Below the pieces are notes generated by a model, which made no database searches, was not told the DNA's origin, and saw only the letters and a program-made list of their open reading frames with translations. Positions 30,499 to 38,628 of a stretch of 64,000 nt of DNA are shown piece after piece (within the stretch, counting starts at the first letter, position 1; each line of letters begins with the position of its first letter). This stretch comes from Lewinella sp. LCG006. Lineage in GTDB: Bacteria; Bacteroidota; Bacteroidia; Chitinophagales; Saprospiraceae. The stretch covers positions 921,501-985,500 of the forward strand of contig NZ_CP160680.1 in assembly GCF_040784935.1 (NCBI RefSeq), written 5' to 3'. The position numbers were made by a program, and so were the translations under genes.

Positions 30499-30555
30499 CT
30501 AGCCCGTCTTCTGCTTGGTCGCGCGGTGTTTGCCGGTTAAATTCGTGAATTTAAC
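30499..30555 (-). pseudogene. T9SS sorting-tail remnant downstream of secA
   Basis: On the minus strand these 19 codons read VKFTNLTGKHRATKQKTG and a stop. They match the remnant downstream of giant gene 1 (VKFTNLTGEHCATKQMIMVD) and the ends of the giant proteins (RATKQMI). The remnant keeps the same distance (about 65 bases) from its palindrome to its terminator as the copy at 3115-3230, so the two are homologous 3' modules. SecA itself ends before this, so it is not part of secA. Confidence 0.55.
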
Positions 30556-30559
30556 CGGC
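30532..30559. repeat. Palindrome, 13-base stem around AAATTC-GT-GAATTT
   Basis: A perfect inverted repeat: GCCGGTTAAATTC (30532-30544), a GT loop, and GAATTTAACCGGC (30547-30559). It starts 20 bases past the secA stop. It is the best-preserved of three copies in the window. Confidence 0.75.
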
Positions 30560-30578
30560 CAATCGCATCAGCCTTGGG

Positions 30579-33500
30579 CTATCGCCCGTGGCACTGCTTG
30601 TACTTCTTGCCGCTGCCACAAGGACAAGGATCGTTGCGTTTCACTTTCTGCTCTTCGCGTTTAAACGTTTCTGGCTTTTGCCGCGGCCCTTGTCCAGCAC
30701 TCTGTGCGGCAGCACGTTGAAGCCTTTCGCCCTCGTCTGCCGTTTTATTGGTACGGGTGGCTTTCAGGTTGGTCTTCTGCTCCTTTGCTTGCTGAACATT
30801 CTGATTGAGTGCCAAGCCGCCCTTTGCCAGGTAGCTGGTCACTGACTCATTGATCTCCAAAATCAAGCCTTCAAACAGTTTGTAAGCTTCCATTTTGTAA
30901 ACCACCAGTGGGTCTTTCTGCTCGAAGGAAGCCGCTTGAGACGAATCCTTCAATTCGTCCATGCCTCGCAAATGGTTCTTCCATTTTTCGTCGATGATCG
31001 CCAGTGTTACCGCTTGTTCGATATCACGCGTTACGGATTTACCCTCACTTTTTACTGCTTGCTCCAAATCGGCAGTAACGTTCAATGGATGGGTACTTCC
31101 GTCGGTGAAAGGCAGTAAGATACGCTTGTAGCGATCACTCTGTGTTTCGTAAACATGCTTGATCTGCGGCATGATCATTTCCGAAATCTTCTGGTATTTA
31201 CGCTCGTAGAATTCTTTGAACTGCGCTTCCACCAGTTCCACCAGCTCTTCTCCCTTACGCTCTTTAAAGTCAGCAGCATCTATTTTGGGGTCCATCCCCA
31301 AGGTAGAGACACAAGCGCGTTCGAAGGTTTCAAACGAACCACCTTCTTTGTGCGCATACACCAACTCTTCGATCAAGCCGATAAACATATTGTTCAAATC
31401 CACGCTCAAGCGCTCTCCTTCCAGAGCATTGTCCCGCTTTTTGTAGATCGCTTCGCGCTGGATGTTCATCACATCATCATACTCCAACAAGCGCTTACGC
31501 ACCCCGAAGGCATTCTCTTCCACCTTCTTCTGTGCGCGCTCTATCGACTTGGTTACCATTTTGTGCTGAATCACCTCCCCTTCCTGGTGGCCCATGCCAT
31601 CCATCAGTTTGGCTATCCGCTCCGATTGGAACAGTCGCATCAATTTATCTTCCAGCGAGATGTAAAACTGCGAGCTACCAGGATCTCCCTGACGTCCGGC
31701 ACGCCCCCTCAACTGGCGATCCACTCGCCGCGAATCGTGCCGCTCTGTACCGATAATTGCCAAACCACCAGCAGCCTTCACCGCATCGTTGATCTTGATA
31801 TCCGTACCCCGGCCCGCCATGTTGGTCGCAATGGTCACATTACCCGCGCGGCCGGCTTCCGCTACAATCTCTGCTTCTCGTTGGTGCTGCTTGGCGTTCA
31901 GTACATTGTGACTAATGCCGCGCATGTTCAGCAGTCGACTTAGTTTTTCCGATACATCTACCGTAGTGGTACCTACCAGTACAGGTCGGCCTGCTTCACT
32001 CAGTTTTACAATATCTTCGGCAACGGCGTTAAATTTCTCCCGCTCTGTTTTGTACACCATGTCCTCGCGGTCATCACGCTGGATGGGGCGGTTGGTTGGG
32101 ATCACCACTACGTCCAGCTTGTAGATTTCCCACAATTCACTGGCCTCCGTTTCAGCCGTACCGGTCATACCCGCTAATTTGTGGTACATCCGGAAGTAAT
32201 TCTGCAAGGTCACCGTCGCGTAGGTTTGGGTTACATCCCCCACCTTCACATTCTCCTTCGCTTCTAGTGCCTGGTGCAGACCATCGCTATAGCGGCGGCC
32301 TTCCATCATCCGGCCGGTTTGCTCATCTACGATCTTCACCTGCCCGTCCATGACCACGTAGTCCTCTTCGCGATCGAATAACGTGTAGGCTTTGAGCAGT
32401 TGGCTCATCGAGTGTACCCGCTTGGACTTTACCGAATAATCCTGCGCCAACTGGTTTTTGGCTTCGGCCTTCTCTTCATCCGTAAGGCTATTGTCCTTGT
32501 CGATATTCACCATTTCCATGGCAATATCAGGCATCACAAAGAAGCTCGGGTCTTCCTTGCCTTTAGAGAGGTATTCCACCCCACGCTCCGTCAGTTCTAC
32601 CTGGCGGTTCTTTTCGTCAATCGTAAACAACAGGGGCTCATCAGCGATGTGCATGTGCTTCGATTGCTCCTGCATGTAGAAGTTTTCTGCTTTCTGCAAG
32701 ATCACCCGCACCCCTTCCTGACTAAGAAATTTAATCAGCGGACGGTTCTTCGGCAGAGCTCGGTGTGAGCGCAGCAGCGCCAATCCGGCCTGTCCTTCTT
32801 CGTTGCCCAGGTTGCCTTCTTTGAAAGCTTTTTTCGCTTCATTGAGGTAATCTGTAGCCAACTTCCGTTGTTCAGCTAGCAGCCGCTCCACAAATGGCTT
32901 TAGCGACATATACTCCTGATCATCAGCATCCTGCGGTACCGGACCAGAGATAATCAAGGGCGTCCGCGCATCATCAATCAGTACCGAGTCTACCTCATCC
33001 ACCATAGCATAGTGGTGCTTACCCTGTACCCGCTCGTTGGCGTTGCGCACCATATTGTCACGCAGGTAGTCAAAACCAAATTCGTTGTTCGTACCGTAGG
33101 TGATGTCACAGGCATAAGCTGCGATTCGCTCCGGTGAGTGGGGTTTGTACTTATCTATACAGTCGATCGTCAGGAATAGGAATTCCATGATCGGCCCAAT
33201 CCATTCACAGTCACGACGAGCCAGGTAGTCGTTTACGGTTACCACGTGTACCCCTTTGCCCGACAAACCGTTCAAGTAGGCTGGCAGGGTTGCTACCAGG
33301 GTTTTACCTTCCCCGGTCTGCATCTCGGCAATCTTACCGTCGTGCAGTACCATACCACCAATCAACTGCACATCATAGTGCACCATATTCCAGGTGATCT
33401 CTCCACCAGCAGCCAACCAGGTGTTTTTCCAAACAGCCTCGCCTCCATCCAGATTGATGTAACCTTTCTTGCTGTTGGCCGCCAATTTGCGGTCGTGCTC

Positions 33501-33905
33501 GGTAGCTGTTACCCGTAGTGTTTCATTGTTCGAAAAGCGGCTGGCTGTTTCCTTGACTACCGCAAAAGCTTCCGGCAAAATTTCTTTCAGAATCACCTCC
33601 AGTTCTTCGTCACGCTGCTTTATCAGCGCATCCATCTCTTTGAACAATTGCTCCTTGGCCTCGATGTCAGTGCCTTCGGCAGCCTCTTGCTTCAGCTGTG
33701 CAATTTCTGCATCTATCTCACTCAGATAAGCAGCAATGCGCGTTCGAAAATCCAGGGTCTTCGCCCGCAACTCATCGTTGGACAAGCCAACCAGCCGTTC
33801 ATGGGCTTCGTTAATTTCCTCCACTACAGGCTGGTAAATAGCCACGTCGCGGTCGTATTTGGTGCCGAACATATTTTTCAGTCCGGAGGCGATGCTCTTA
33901 AACAT
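30579..33905 (-). CDS. secA: Protein translocase ATPase SecA
   Basis: This 1,108-residue motor drives preproteins through SecYEG at the inner membrane. The Walker A MQTGEGKTLVATLP is near residue 195, the helicase-type motif is VDEVDSVLIDDARTPLIISG, and the second nucleotide-binding fold has IATNMAGRGTDIKI and QLRGRAGRQGDPG. The C-terminus carries a zinc-binding tail with CPCGSGKKYKQCHGR. It is longer than E. coli SecA (901 residues) because of insertions in the first half (about 320-500) and before the zinc tail, typical of Bacteroidota. The start MFKSIASGLKNMFG is the usual family start. It is monocistronic here, with its own -7 box upstream and a terminator downstream. It is functionally relevant to the giant proteins, which need Sec before T9SS. 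Confidence 0.97.
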   Translation of the reverse strand: MFKSIASGLKNMFGTKYDRDVAIYQPVVEEINEAHERLVGLSNDELRAKTLDFRTRIAAYLSEIDAEIAQLKQEAAEGTDIEAKEQLFKEMDALIKQRDEELEVILKEILPEAFAVVKETASRFSNNETLRVTATEHDRKLAANSKKGYINLDGGEAVWKNTWLAAGGEITWNMVHYDVQLIGGMVLHDGKIAEMQTGEGKTLVATLPAYLNGLSGKGVHVVTVNDYLARRDCEWIGPIMEFLFLTIDCIDKYKPHSPERIAAYACDITYGTNNEFGFDYLRDNMVRNANERVQGKHHYAMVDEVDSVLIDDARTPLIISGPVPQDADDQEYMSLKPFVERLLAEQRKLATDYLNEAKKAFKEGNLGNEEGQAGLALLRSHRALPKNRPLIKFLSQEGVRVILQKAENFYMQEQSKHMHIADEPLLFTIDEKNRQVELTERGVEYLSKGKEDPSFFVMPDIAMEMVNIDKDNSLTDEEKAEAKNQLAQDYSVKSKRVHSMSQLLKAYTLFDREEDYVVMDGQVKIVDEQTGRMMEGRRYSDGLHQALEAKENVKVGDVTQTYATVTLQNYFRMYHKLAGMTGTAETEASELWEIYKLDVVVIPTNRPIQRDDREDMVYKTEREKFNAVAEDIVKLSEAGRPVLVGTTTVDVSEKLSRLLNMRGISHNVLNAKQHQREAEIVAEAGRAGNVTIATNMAGRGTDIKINDAVKAAGGLAIIGTERHDSRRVDRQLRGRAGRQGDPGSSQFYISLEDKLMRLFQSERIAKLMDGMGHQEGEVIQHKMVTKSIERAQKKVEENAFGVRKRLLEYDDVMNIQREAIYKKRDNALEGERLSVDLNNMFIGLIEELVYAHKEGGSFETFERACVSTLGMDPKIDAADFKERKGEELVELVEAQFKEFYERKYQKISEMIMPQIKHVYETQSDRYKRILLPFTDGSTHPLNVTADLEQAVKSEGKSVTRDIEQAVTLAIIDEKWKNHLRGMDELKDSSQAASFEQKDPLVVYKMEAYKLFEGLILEINESVTSYLAKGGLALNQNVQQAKEQKTNLKATRTNKTADEGERLQRAAAQSAGQGPRQKPETFKREEQKVKRNDPCPCGSGKKYKQCHGR

Positions 33906-33998
33906 ATATCTTGTGTTGGGTACTCGTCAGTATGGCGCAACATAAACTGCGCGGTTTCCTAAAGTACACGCTATTAATGGCAGATCTAAATAAAAACG

Positions 33999-34006
33999 CA
34001 AAGATA
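33999..34006 (-). promoter_or_regulatory. Probable -7 box of the secA promoter
   Basis: On the minus strand this reads TATCTTTG, an exact match to the Bacteroidota TAnnTTTG -7 consensus, 94 bases before the secA ATG. The -33 position has GGTTTAA rather than TTTG, so the promoter is only partly supported. Confidence 0.45.
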
Positions 34007-34328
34007 GCACTAATCGTTTCTTTAAACCATCAGCTTTGGCTAATCATTTTGTTATTCCTACCAGTACAGATATTGTACCAAAACGGTTACTGCGCCATAT
34101 TGTCAGAAAATGACCAAGATCGCCTGCCGTTGTTGCAGTTGGAAGGCACTTTGTAGTTGGAAGGCACTTGCGAAGTGCTTTCCAACTGTTGGCAATTATT
34201 TGGGCGGCCACCTCCTGACGTCGGTGCCAGGCTATCCGCTCTTACCTTCGGTACCGCTGCTATCCTTGCCGCGGGCCTGTATGGGAGGGTTGATTGTTGT
34301 TCGACACCTTTACTCCCCTGGATTGTTT
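34007..34328. other. Non-coding stretch upstream of secA
   Basis: No credible gene. It contains a repeat-hairpin at 34137-34187 (listed separately) and a stretch at about 34190-34290 that is visibly richer in GC than its surroundings, which may be a decayed fragment of something transferred. No protein similarity could be recognised. Confidence 0.35.
34137..34187. repeat. 15-base tandem repeat followed by its inverted copy
   Basis: AGTTGGAAGGCACTT occurs at 34137-34151 and again at 34155-34169. It is followed after 3 bases (GCG) by AAGTGCTTTCCAACT at 34173-34187, its reverse complement with one mismatch. Either direct copy can pair with the inverted copy, giving a tight hairpin or one with a larger loop. 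Function is unknown. Confidence 0.7.
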
Positions 34329-34516
34329 AGCGACGCCGGATAAATAAGTGTCGGGTTTAATAGGTCAGTGATTTTGACTTTACCACGAAGTAGCCGCGCA
34401 GCGAATCGAGGCGAAGGTTCCCGACCTTAGCCGTAGCTAAGGGAGGCGGTTCTTTAACGAAGAGTAAAGCCAAAATCACTCCTTGGAAATCTGACAGTTA
34501 TTTATCCGGCGTCGCT
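34329..34516. mobile_element. MITE-like palindromic element, copy 1 (188 bases)
   Basis: The ends are perfect 19-base inverted repeats: AGCGACGCCGGATAAATAA at 34329-34347 and its complement at 34498-34516. Nested inside are a 17-base inverted repeat with one mismatch (34367-34383 with 34464-34480) and a central CCTTAG/CTAAGG hairpin. It has no coding capacity. A second element with the same plan and partial sequence similarity lies at 58355-58515. No clear target-site duplication was seen, so mobility is inferred from architecture only. Confidence 0.6.
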
Positions 34517-34524
34517 TAGCTTCT

Positions 34525-34544
34525 AGATTCTTTTTAAAGAATCT
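34525..34544. terminator. Small hairpin 3' of the frameshifted T9SS gene
   Basis: AGATTCTTT-TT-AAAGAATCT is a perfect 9-base inverted repeat, about 185 bases past the stop of the gene at 34731. It lacks a following T-run on the minus strand, so its role as a terminator is doubtful. The remaining bases up to 34730 show nothing else recognisable. Confidence 0.3.
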
Positions 34545-34730
34545 CTAATAACCCTAACTCGCTGCTTTTTCCTAATTCTTCCATCTGCGATCGATGATTA
34601 ATTGAGTGTGCTACAAATTAGTGGTTTTTGTATTGGTTCCCCGTCATTTATGGCGGGTTCGCCCTATTTCCCTAAAGTGCGACAAACCTTCAATTACACC
34701 GATCATAGAAACCATCAACCATCTAACCAC

Positions 34731-36469
34731 CTACCCCTTCACCACCTTCCCCTGCCCCAGCTTCACCCCAGCATCCCAAAACTCGTAAAAATAAATCCCC
34801 GCAGGAAGAGGAGCTAACTGCATCCGTACCTGTGAGTAGAGTACTTGCTGAGAAAGCGCTAATTGTCCAGCAGTATTGTAAAGCCGGAATTGACCGTTGA
34901 GTGGATAGTAATCACCAAGGTCAAAGACCAAAACATCTTGTACTGGATTGGGAAAGGTAGTAAAGGTGAGTGCCTGTGATCATCAACAGCTACCGGGCCA
35001 AGTTCCAGGATACGGCAATCAGTATCGCTGCCCAAATCATTGCTTACGGTAAGACATACTTCATAAATACCAGGGCTGGCATAGGTGTGGTCAGGATGCC
35101 GATCTGTACTCATGCCACCATCACCGAAGGTCCAGGCCCAGGTATCAGGTTCATAAAAACTCAAATCCTGGAAGTGAAAATCCAGGGTGTCTTCGGGGTT
35201 ACGATCTATGCGATAATACGCGCGGGGGAGGTTATCAATCCCAAGGGTATCACAAGGGCTGCCGTCGATGGGGCCGAGGCGATAGTTGGGATGATTAGCG
35301 AGGGTGAAGGCGTTGTTATTAGGAAGATGGATGTCGTGCTGTACAAGATCACAAGCAAGTCCACCTTCATCTGGCTGGTTGATGACGTGTAGTACTTTTA
35401 CCCCGGAGGAGCAATTCAGGTATATCTTCCCGTCAGGAGCTAATTGTGCTTGAAAAAAGCGGCTATGGAAGAAATTCCATTCGAGGTAGCCATCATAAGT
35501 GGCAACAGTGTCTTTGGTACTGAAAATGTCTTCTGCCCAGAGGTCATACTGAAAGACATGGTTGTAATGGGATACATAGAGGTATTGAGAGGAAATAGAA
35601 ACTGCAATACCTCCTGCCCAAGCATCAGTGCCAACGCTAGTCTGCCTATGATTAGTTAATTGGCCAGTACAACGATCAAAGTCAAAAATATCTAAGGGTT
35701 CCGGAGTATCAAACTCTACTAAATTCAGCCGAATATATTTAGTCCCATCAGGGGTAAAAGTAGATTGACCTAATCCATTAGCCATAGGTAATTCCACATA
35801 CATGGTGTCAACTACATGAACAGAATTGGGGGAAACCAGAATAGAATATACAATATTCTGGTCTGCTCTAGGTACTAAAACCCACCAATCCCGTCCATTC
35901 GCATGCTTACAAGCAGTGAGGCCACTCGTTGCTAATGAATCATAAACAATTCGCTGATCCTTTTCATAAACTAGTCCAATATCTCCATTTAAAGAGCCAT
36001 CTATTTTAGAAGATAGGACTTCTTTTCCTAACCTTGGACTGTCGTTTGTATACCTCATTCTAACAAAAGAAAGAAGGGGATTGTTTCCTGTAAAAAGAGG
36101 TAAGAAAATAAAGGATTGTGGACGAAGTGTCTCAATATCCCCAGCCTCTCCACCAAAGTTCCCGTCAACAACTAAGTCATTATCAAAGTTACGGATTTCA
36201 ATGCCGTTAGAGAAGTACAAGAGATCTCCTGAAAAACGGGAAAAAGCACTTCCTGCACCATCAAATTCAAGGTCAATGTCTTGGTTGTTTTCAATGGCTA
36301 ATTCTCCATTGTAAAAGGAAAGAATAGAGATACCAAAGGAATCATTAGGCTCCGATGCACTTCCTCCATTATATCCCATCATCCAGTGATTATCGTGGAA
36401 TTGGGCTTTCCCTTCTTTGGGTACAAAAAACAAAAACGTACAAACCAGAGAAATGTAAATTCTTGACAT
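34731..36469 (-). pseudogene. T9SS-tail protein with a PKD domain, frameshifted near its 3' end
   Basis: The first frame (36469 to about 34975) encodes a signal peptide (MSRIYISLVCTFLFFVPKEGKAQ), a long N-terminal part with NHWMMGYNGG that resembles beta-propeller-like surface proteins, and a PKD domain (WAWTFGDGGMSTDRHPDHTYASPGIYEVCLTV). After LGPVAVDDH the frame goes out of register and runs on as meaningless sequence to a stop at 34859. The shifted frame continues sensibly as SQALTFTTFPNPVQDVLVFDL and on to AGIYFYEFWDAG and KVVKG at 34731, a complete T9SS type A sorting tail. A single-base change near 34974-34985 would restore one protein of about 579 residues. As read, the product lacks its sorting tail and should not be secreted by T9SS. 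A sequencing error cannot be excluded. Confidence 0.8.
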
Positions 36470-36633
36470 AGTATTTCTTTTGGGGGAGGCGCATGTAAGT
36501 AATGCCCCTCCTCTGAATTCACTAATTTACTCTAAGATAATGGAAGGTTAATAAACAACACACCCTTCGTTGGATTCGAAAAAATGGCAAGTTCATTACC
36601 TTCATCAATAGCACCGGTAACCCAATTCTCCCC

Positions 36634-36641
36634 TATCTTTG
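36634..36641 (+). promoter_or_regulatory. -7 box directly before a lipoprotein start
   Basis: TATCTTTG matches the TAnnTTTG consensus and ends 4 bases before the ATG at 36646, which would make the transcript leaderless or nearly so. No TTTG -33 box is seen at 19-21 bases upstream, so support is partial. Confidence 0.35.
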
Positions 36642-36645
36642 CCCT

Positions 36646-37392
36646 ATGAAAACGAACTTCTTCCTCCTCTTTTTTGCTACAATCGTCTTATTCCCCCTCA
36701 CCAGCTGCCAGGATGATGGCTTCCGTGATATTCGCGATTACTACTATCCTTTGCGGGAACTCACCGATGGCCTCGTTTATGAATACCGCGATGTGCAGTA
36801 CGACTCCCTCGCAGCCGACTATTGGTACTACCGCGCCATCCCTACCGATTCGGCTTATTATTTCACCAAAGCCTATTACAAGAGCGACTTTATCCCCAGC
36901 AGTCTCTACCGGGAAGAGATGGTCAACAATGGTATCCTACTGCGCAACCTCTACCTTTTCGAGACCGATAGCATGGGCCAGCAGCAACAAGCGATTGGAA
37001 ACATCCTTAGCGCCAACGTTTTTCCCTTTGAGGTCAAAGAAGACGGTTCTGAATTATTCATCTACCAAGTCCGTTTTCAATTGCCCTCCCAACCCCACGG
37101 TAGCACCACCATCCTGATCAACCGACAGTTCCAGGGCGACACCACTTATATTTACGAGGGGCAGGAATACCCTGCCATCCACTTCGCCATCAATGGCTCC
37201 GTAGACCAGCGCGACTCGATCATCGGTGATATTGAACCTCGCTTTACTGGCCAGGAGATTTATGCCAAAGGCTTGGGCCTCGTTTTTTATGCCCGCGATT
37301 ACGGGGAGGGAGCGCCCAGTTTCCAACATCAATTGGTCGATCGGTACCCGATGACGGAGTTGGAAGAGCAGGCGCGGGTAAAGTGGGAGTAA
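36646..37392 (+). CDS. Putative lipoprotein of unknown function
   Basis: This 248-residue protein has a lipoprotein signal: MKTNFFLLFFATIVLFPLTSC, with the lipobox LTSC and the acylated Cys at residue 21. The mature protein begins with acidic residues (QDDGF) and is rich in Tyr, Asp and Glu, without a domain I recognise. Phrases such as LVYEYRDVQYDSL and GLGLVFYARDYGEG suggest a beta-sheet fold like other small Bacteroidota envelope lipoproteins. It is transcribed divergently from the frameshifted T9SS gene and stands alone. Location is probably the outer or inner membrane, facing the periplasm or the surface. Confidence 0.8.
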   Translation: MKTNFFLLFFATIVLFPLTSCQDDGFRDIRDYYYPLRELTDGLVYEYRDVQYDSLAADYWYYRAIPTDSAYYFTKAYYKSDFIPSSLYREEMVNNGILLRNLYLFETDSMGQQQQAIGNILSANVFPFEVKEDGSELFIYQVRFQLPSQPHGSTTILINRQFQGDTTYIYEGQEYPAIHFAINGSVDQRDSIIGDIEPRFTGQEIYAKGLGLVFYARDYGEGAPSFQHQLVDRYPMTELEEQARVKWE

Positions 37393-37404
37393 TCGCCATT
37401 GGTC

Positions 37405-37527
37405 TCAAAGGAGTTTTCCAACACTGATATTCAATTCCTTAGCTAGTTGCACCAACCGATTATCCAAGGTGAGTAGCGTTGCCTTATGCTGTTGCGCAAG
37501 ATGCAGGTACAAATCATCGGTTACGGT
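37405..37527 (-). pseudogene. 3' stump of a VapC-type PIN toxin
   Basis: On the minus strand a frame reads TVTDDLYLHLAQQHKATLLT and then LDNRLVQLAKELNISV to a stop at 37405. This is the C-terminal third of a PIN domain, with the acidic TDD and TLD motifs that hold catalytic metal ligands. No start codon or N-terminal part exists: going upstream, the frame hits a stop at 37540-37542, inside the antitoxin gene. About the first 90 codons of a normal toxin appear deleted, so it should be inactive. Confidence 0.7.
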
Positions 37528-37762
37528 CTTCTTGTAGGAAGTCTACGGCATCCTCAGCTGTCAGATAACTCCAGCGAGTGACCCGTCCTTCAATTCTAGT
37601 TAATACTTCAACTCTTCGCTCTTTTCCTAAAAAGGGATACTCCAATCCTTTAGCCAAAGCGACTATAGCCTGCTGACTCAGGCTCCGGTGCTCCCGATTA
37701 GCAGCTTCTTTCAGTGCTTCGTATAGTGCTTCAAGAAGTTTCTTGATTTGAAGGGAAGGCAT
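37514..37762 (-). CDS. Orphan antitoxin-like protein of a VapBC-type module
   Basis: This 82-residue protein starts at MPSLQIKKL (ATG at 37762; a longer in-frame start would add 21 odd Cys-containing residues). The pattern LLEALYEALKEAANREHRSLSQQAIVALAKGL resembles a ribbon-helix-helix type antitoxin that binds DNA as a dimer, and the C-terminal part ending DAVDFLQEDRNR resembles a toxin-binding tail. The stop overlaps the PIN stump, as in TA operons where toxin follows antitoxin. With the toxin destroyed, it is an orphan that might still autoregulate or neutralise related toxins. The exact antitoxin family is uncertain. Confidence 0.65.
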   Translation of the reverse strand: MPSLQIKKLLEALYEALKEAANREHRSLSQQAIVALAKGLEYPFLGKERRVEVLTRIEGRVTRWSYLTAEDAVDFLQEDRNR

Positions 37763-37835
37763 GTTTTTCTTTCTAAGATAAGCAAAAAGACAACTGCATG
37801 CAATTTGCCTACAGTTGTCTTTCATCCCAAAACTA

Positions 37836-37872
37836 ACAAAGCCGACCCTCTATGATAGAGAATCGGCTTTGT
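37836..37872 (-). terminator. Terminator at the end of the ribosomal supercluster
   Basis: ACAAAGCCGA (37836-37845) pairs with TCGGCTTTGT (37863-37872), with an inner CTCTAT/ATAGAG stem. On the minus strand it is followed by TAGTTTTGG. It lies about 86 bases past the rplQ stop and is followed by the antitoxin gene in the same direction, so it separates the two. Confidence 0.7.
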
Positions 37873-37892
37873 CTAGGTTTGATTGTAGAAAA

Positions 37893-37953
37893 GTTAGATA
37901 GTTGGAAGATCAATGAGCAAAAATAGTACTCTCGAACCAACAAACTATCTAAC
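37893..37953 (-). terminator. Second hairpin after rplQ
   Basis: GTTAGATAGTT (37893-37903) and AACTATCTAAC (37943-37953) form a perfect 11-base stem with a 39-base loop. On the minus strand the stem is followed by TTTTCT. It comes directly after the rplQ stop and ahead of the stronger hairpin at 37836-37872. Confidence 0.5.
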
Positions 37954-37957
37954 CCAT

Positions 37958-38440
37958 CTACTCTTCTTCCTGTGCAGCAGCGGTAGTTGCAGCAGCGGCA
38001 GTAGCACCACCTTTGCCTTTACCACCACGACGGCGGCGACGGCTACCTCCACTGGTGCTATCGCTACCAGCAGTGTATACTTCGTTGAAGTCTACAAATT
38101 CGATCATGGCCATTTCCGCAGCATCACCTTTCCGAGTACCGGTTTTGATGATACGTAAGTAACCGCCAGGGCGATCACCGACACGCTTAGCGATGTCACC
38201 AAATAATTCTTTTACTGCTTCTTTGTTTTGCAAGTAGCTGAAAGCAACACGACGATTGTGGGTAGAATCATCTTTAGCTTTAGTAATGATAGGCTCTGCA
38301 AAAACACGCAGTGCTTTGGCCTTCGCCAAAGTTGTGTTGATACGCTTGTGCTCGATCAAAGAGATCGCCAAGTTGCGTAATAATGCTTTGCGGTGACCGA
38401 CTTTACGGCCCAAGTGGTTAAATTTCTTACCGTGACGCAT
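37958..38440 (-). CDS. rplQ: 50S ribosomal protein L17
   Basis: A 160-residue protein of the large subunit near the exit tunnel. The family core [24 protein letters not shown] opens the sequence, followed by [13 protein letters not shown] and ending with the [20 protein letters not shown] motif. The core is about 120 residues. The remaining 40 are a low-complexity tail (Gly/Ser, then Arg-rich [12 protein letters not shown], then Ala/Glu), which is extra compared with E. coli L17 (127 residues). Last gene of the alpha part of the cluster, 188 bases after rpoA. Confidence 0.97.
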   Translation of the reverse strand: MRHGKKFNHLGRKVGHRKALLRNLAISLIEHKRINTTLAKAKALRVFAEPIITKAKDDSTHNRRVAFSYLQNKEAVKELFGDIAKRVGDRPGGYLRIIKTGTRKGDAAEMAMIEFVDFNEVYTAGSDSTSGGSRRRRRGGKGKGGATAAAATTAAAQEEE

Positions 38441-38628
38441 GGTTGAATTTGTTTAACTTCACAACACTTTGATCAGCAGCTTAACAGGTATAGCTTCAAG
38501 CAGATCGCAGTTATTGTAGATGATATTATCCCTTGCAGGGAACCTGTGTTATTTTTGGTTGATAGTTGTAGGTTGATAGTTGATGGCTTTTGTGTTGTAA
38601 ACCATCAACTAACAACTTTCAACAAATC
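38441..38628. other. rpoA-rplQ gap with inverted repeats
   Basis: This 188-base gap inside the ribosomal cluster contains GGTTGATAGTTG repeated twice (about 38559-38583) and an inverted partner CCATCAACTAACAAC downstream (about 38602-38616). A long imperfect hairpin could form in the mRNA. No gene was seen. Confidence 0.5.

Noticed and set aside
31155-31943. 262-residue open frame on the plus strand
   Set aside because: It lies entirely antisense to secA and its protein has no family resemblance; it is a by-product of the codon use of secA.
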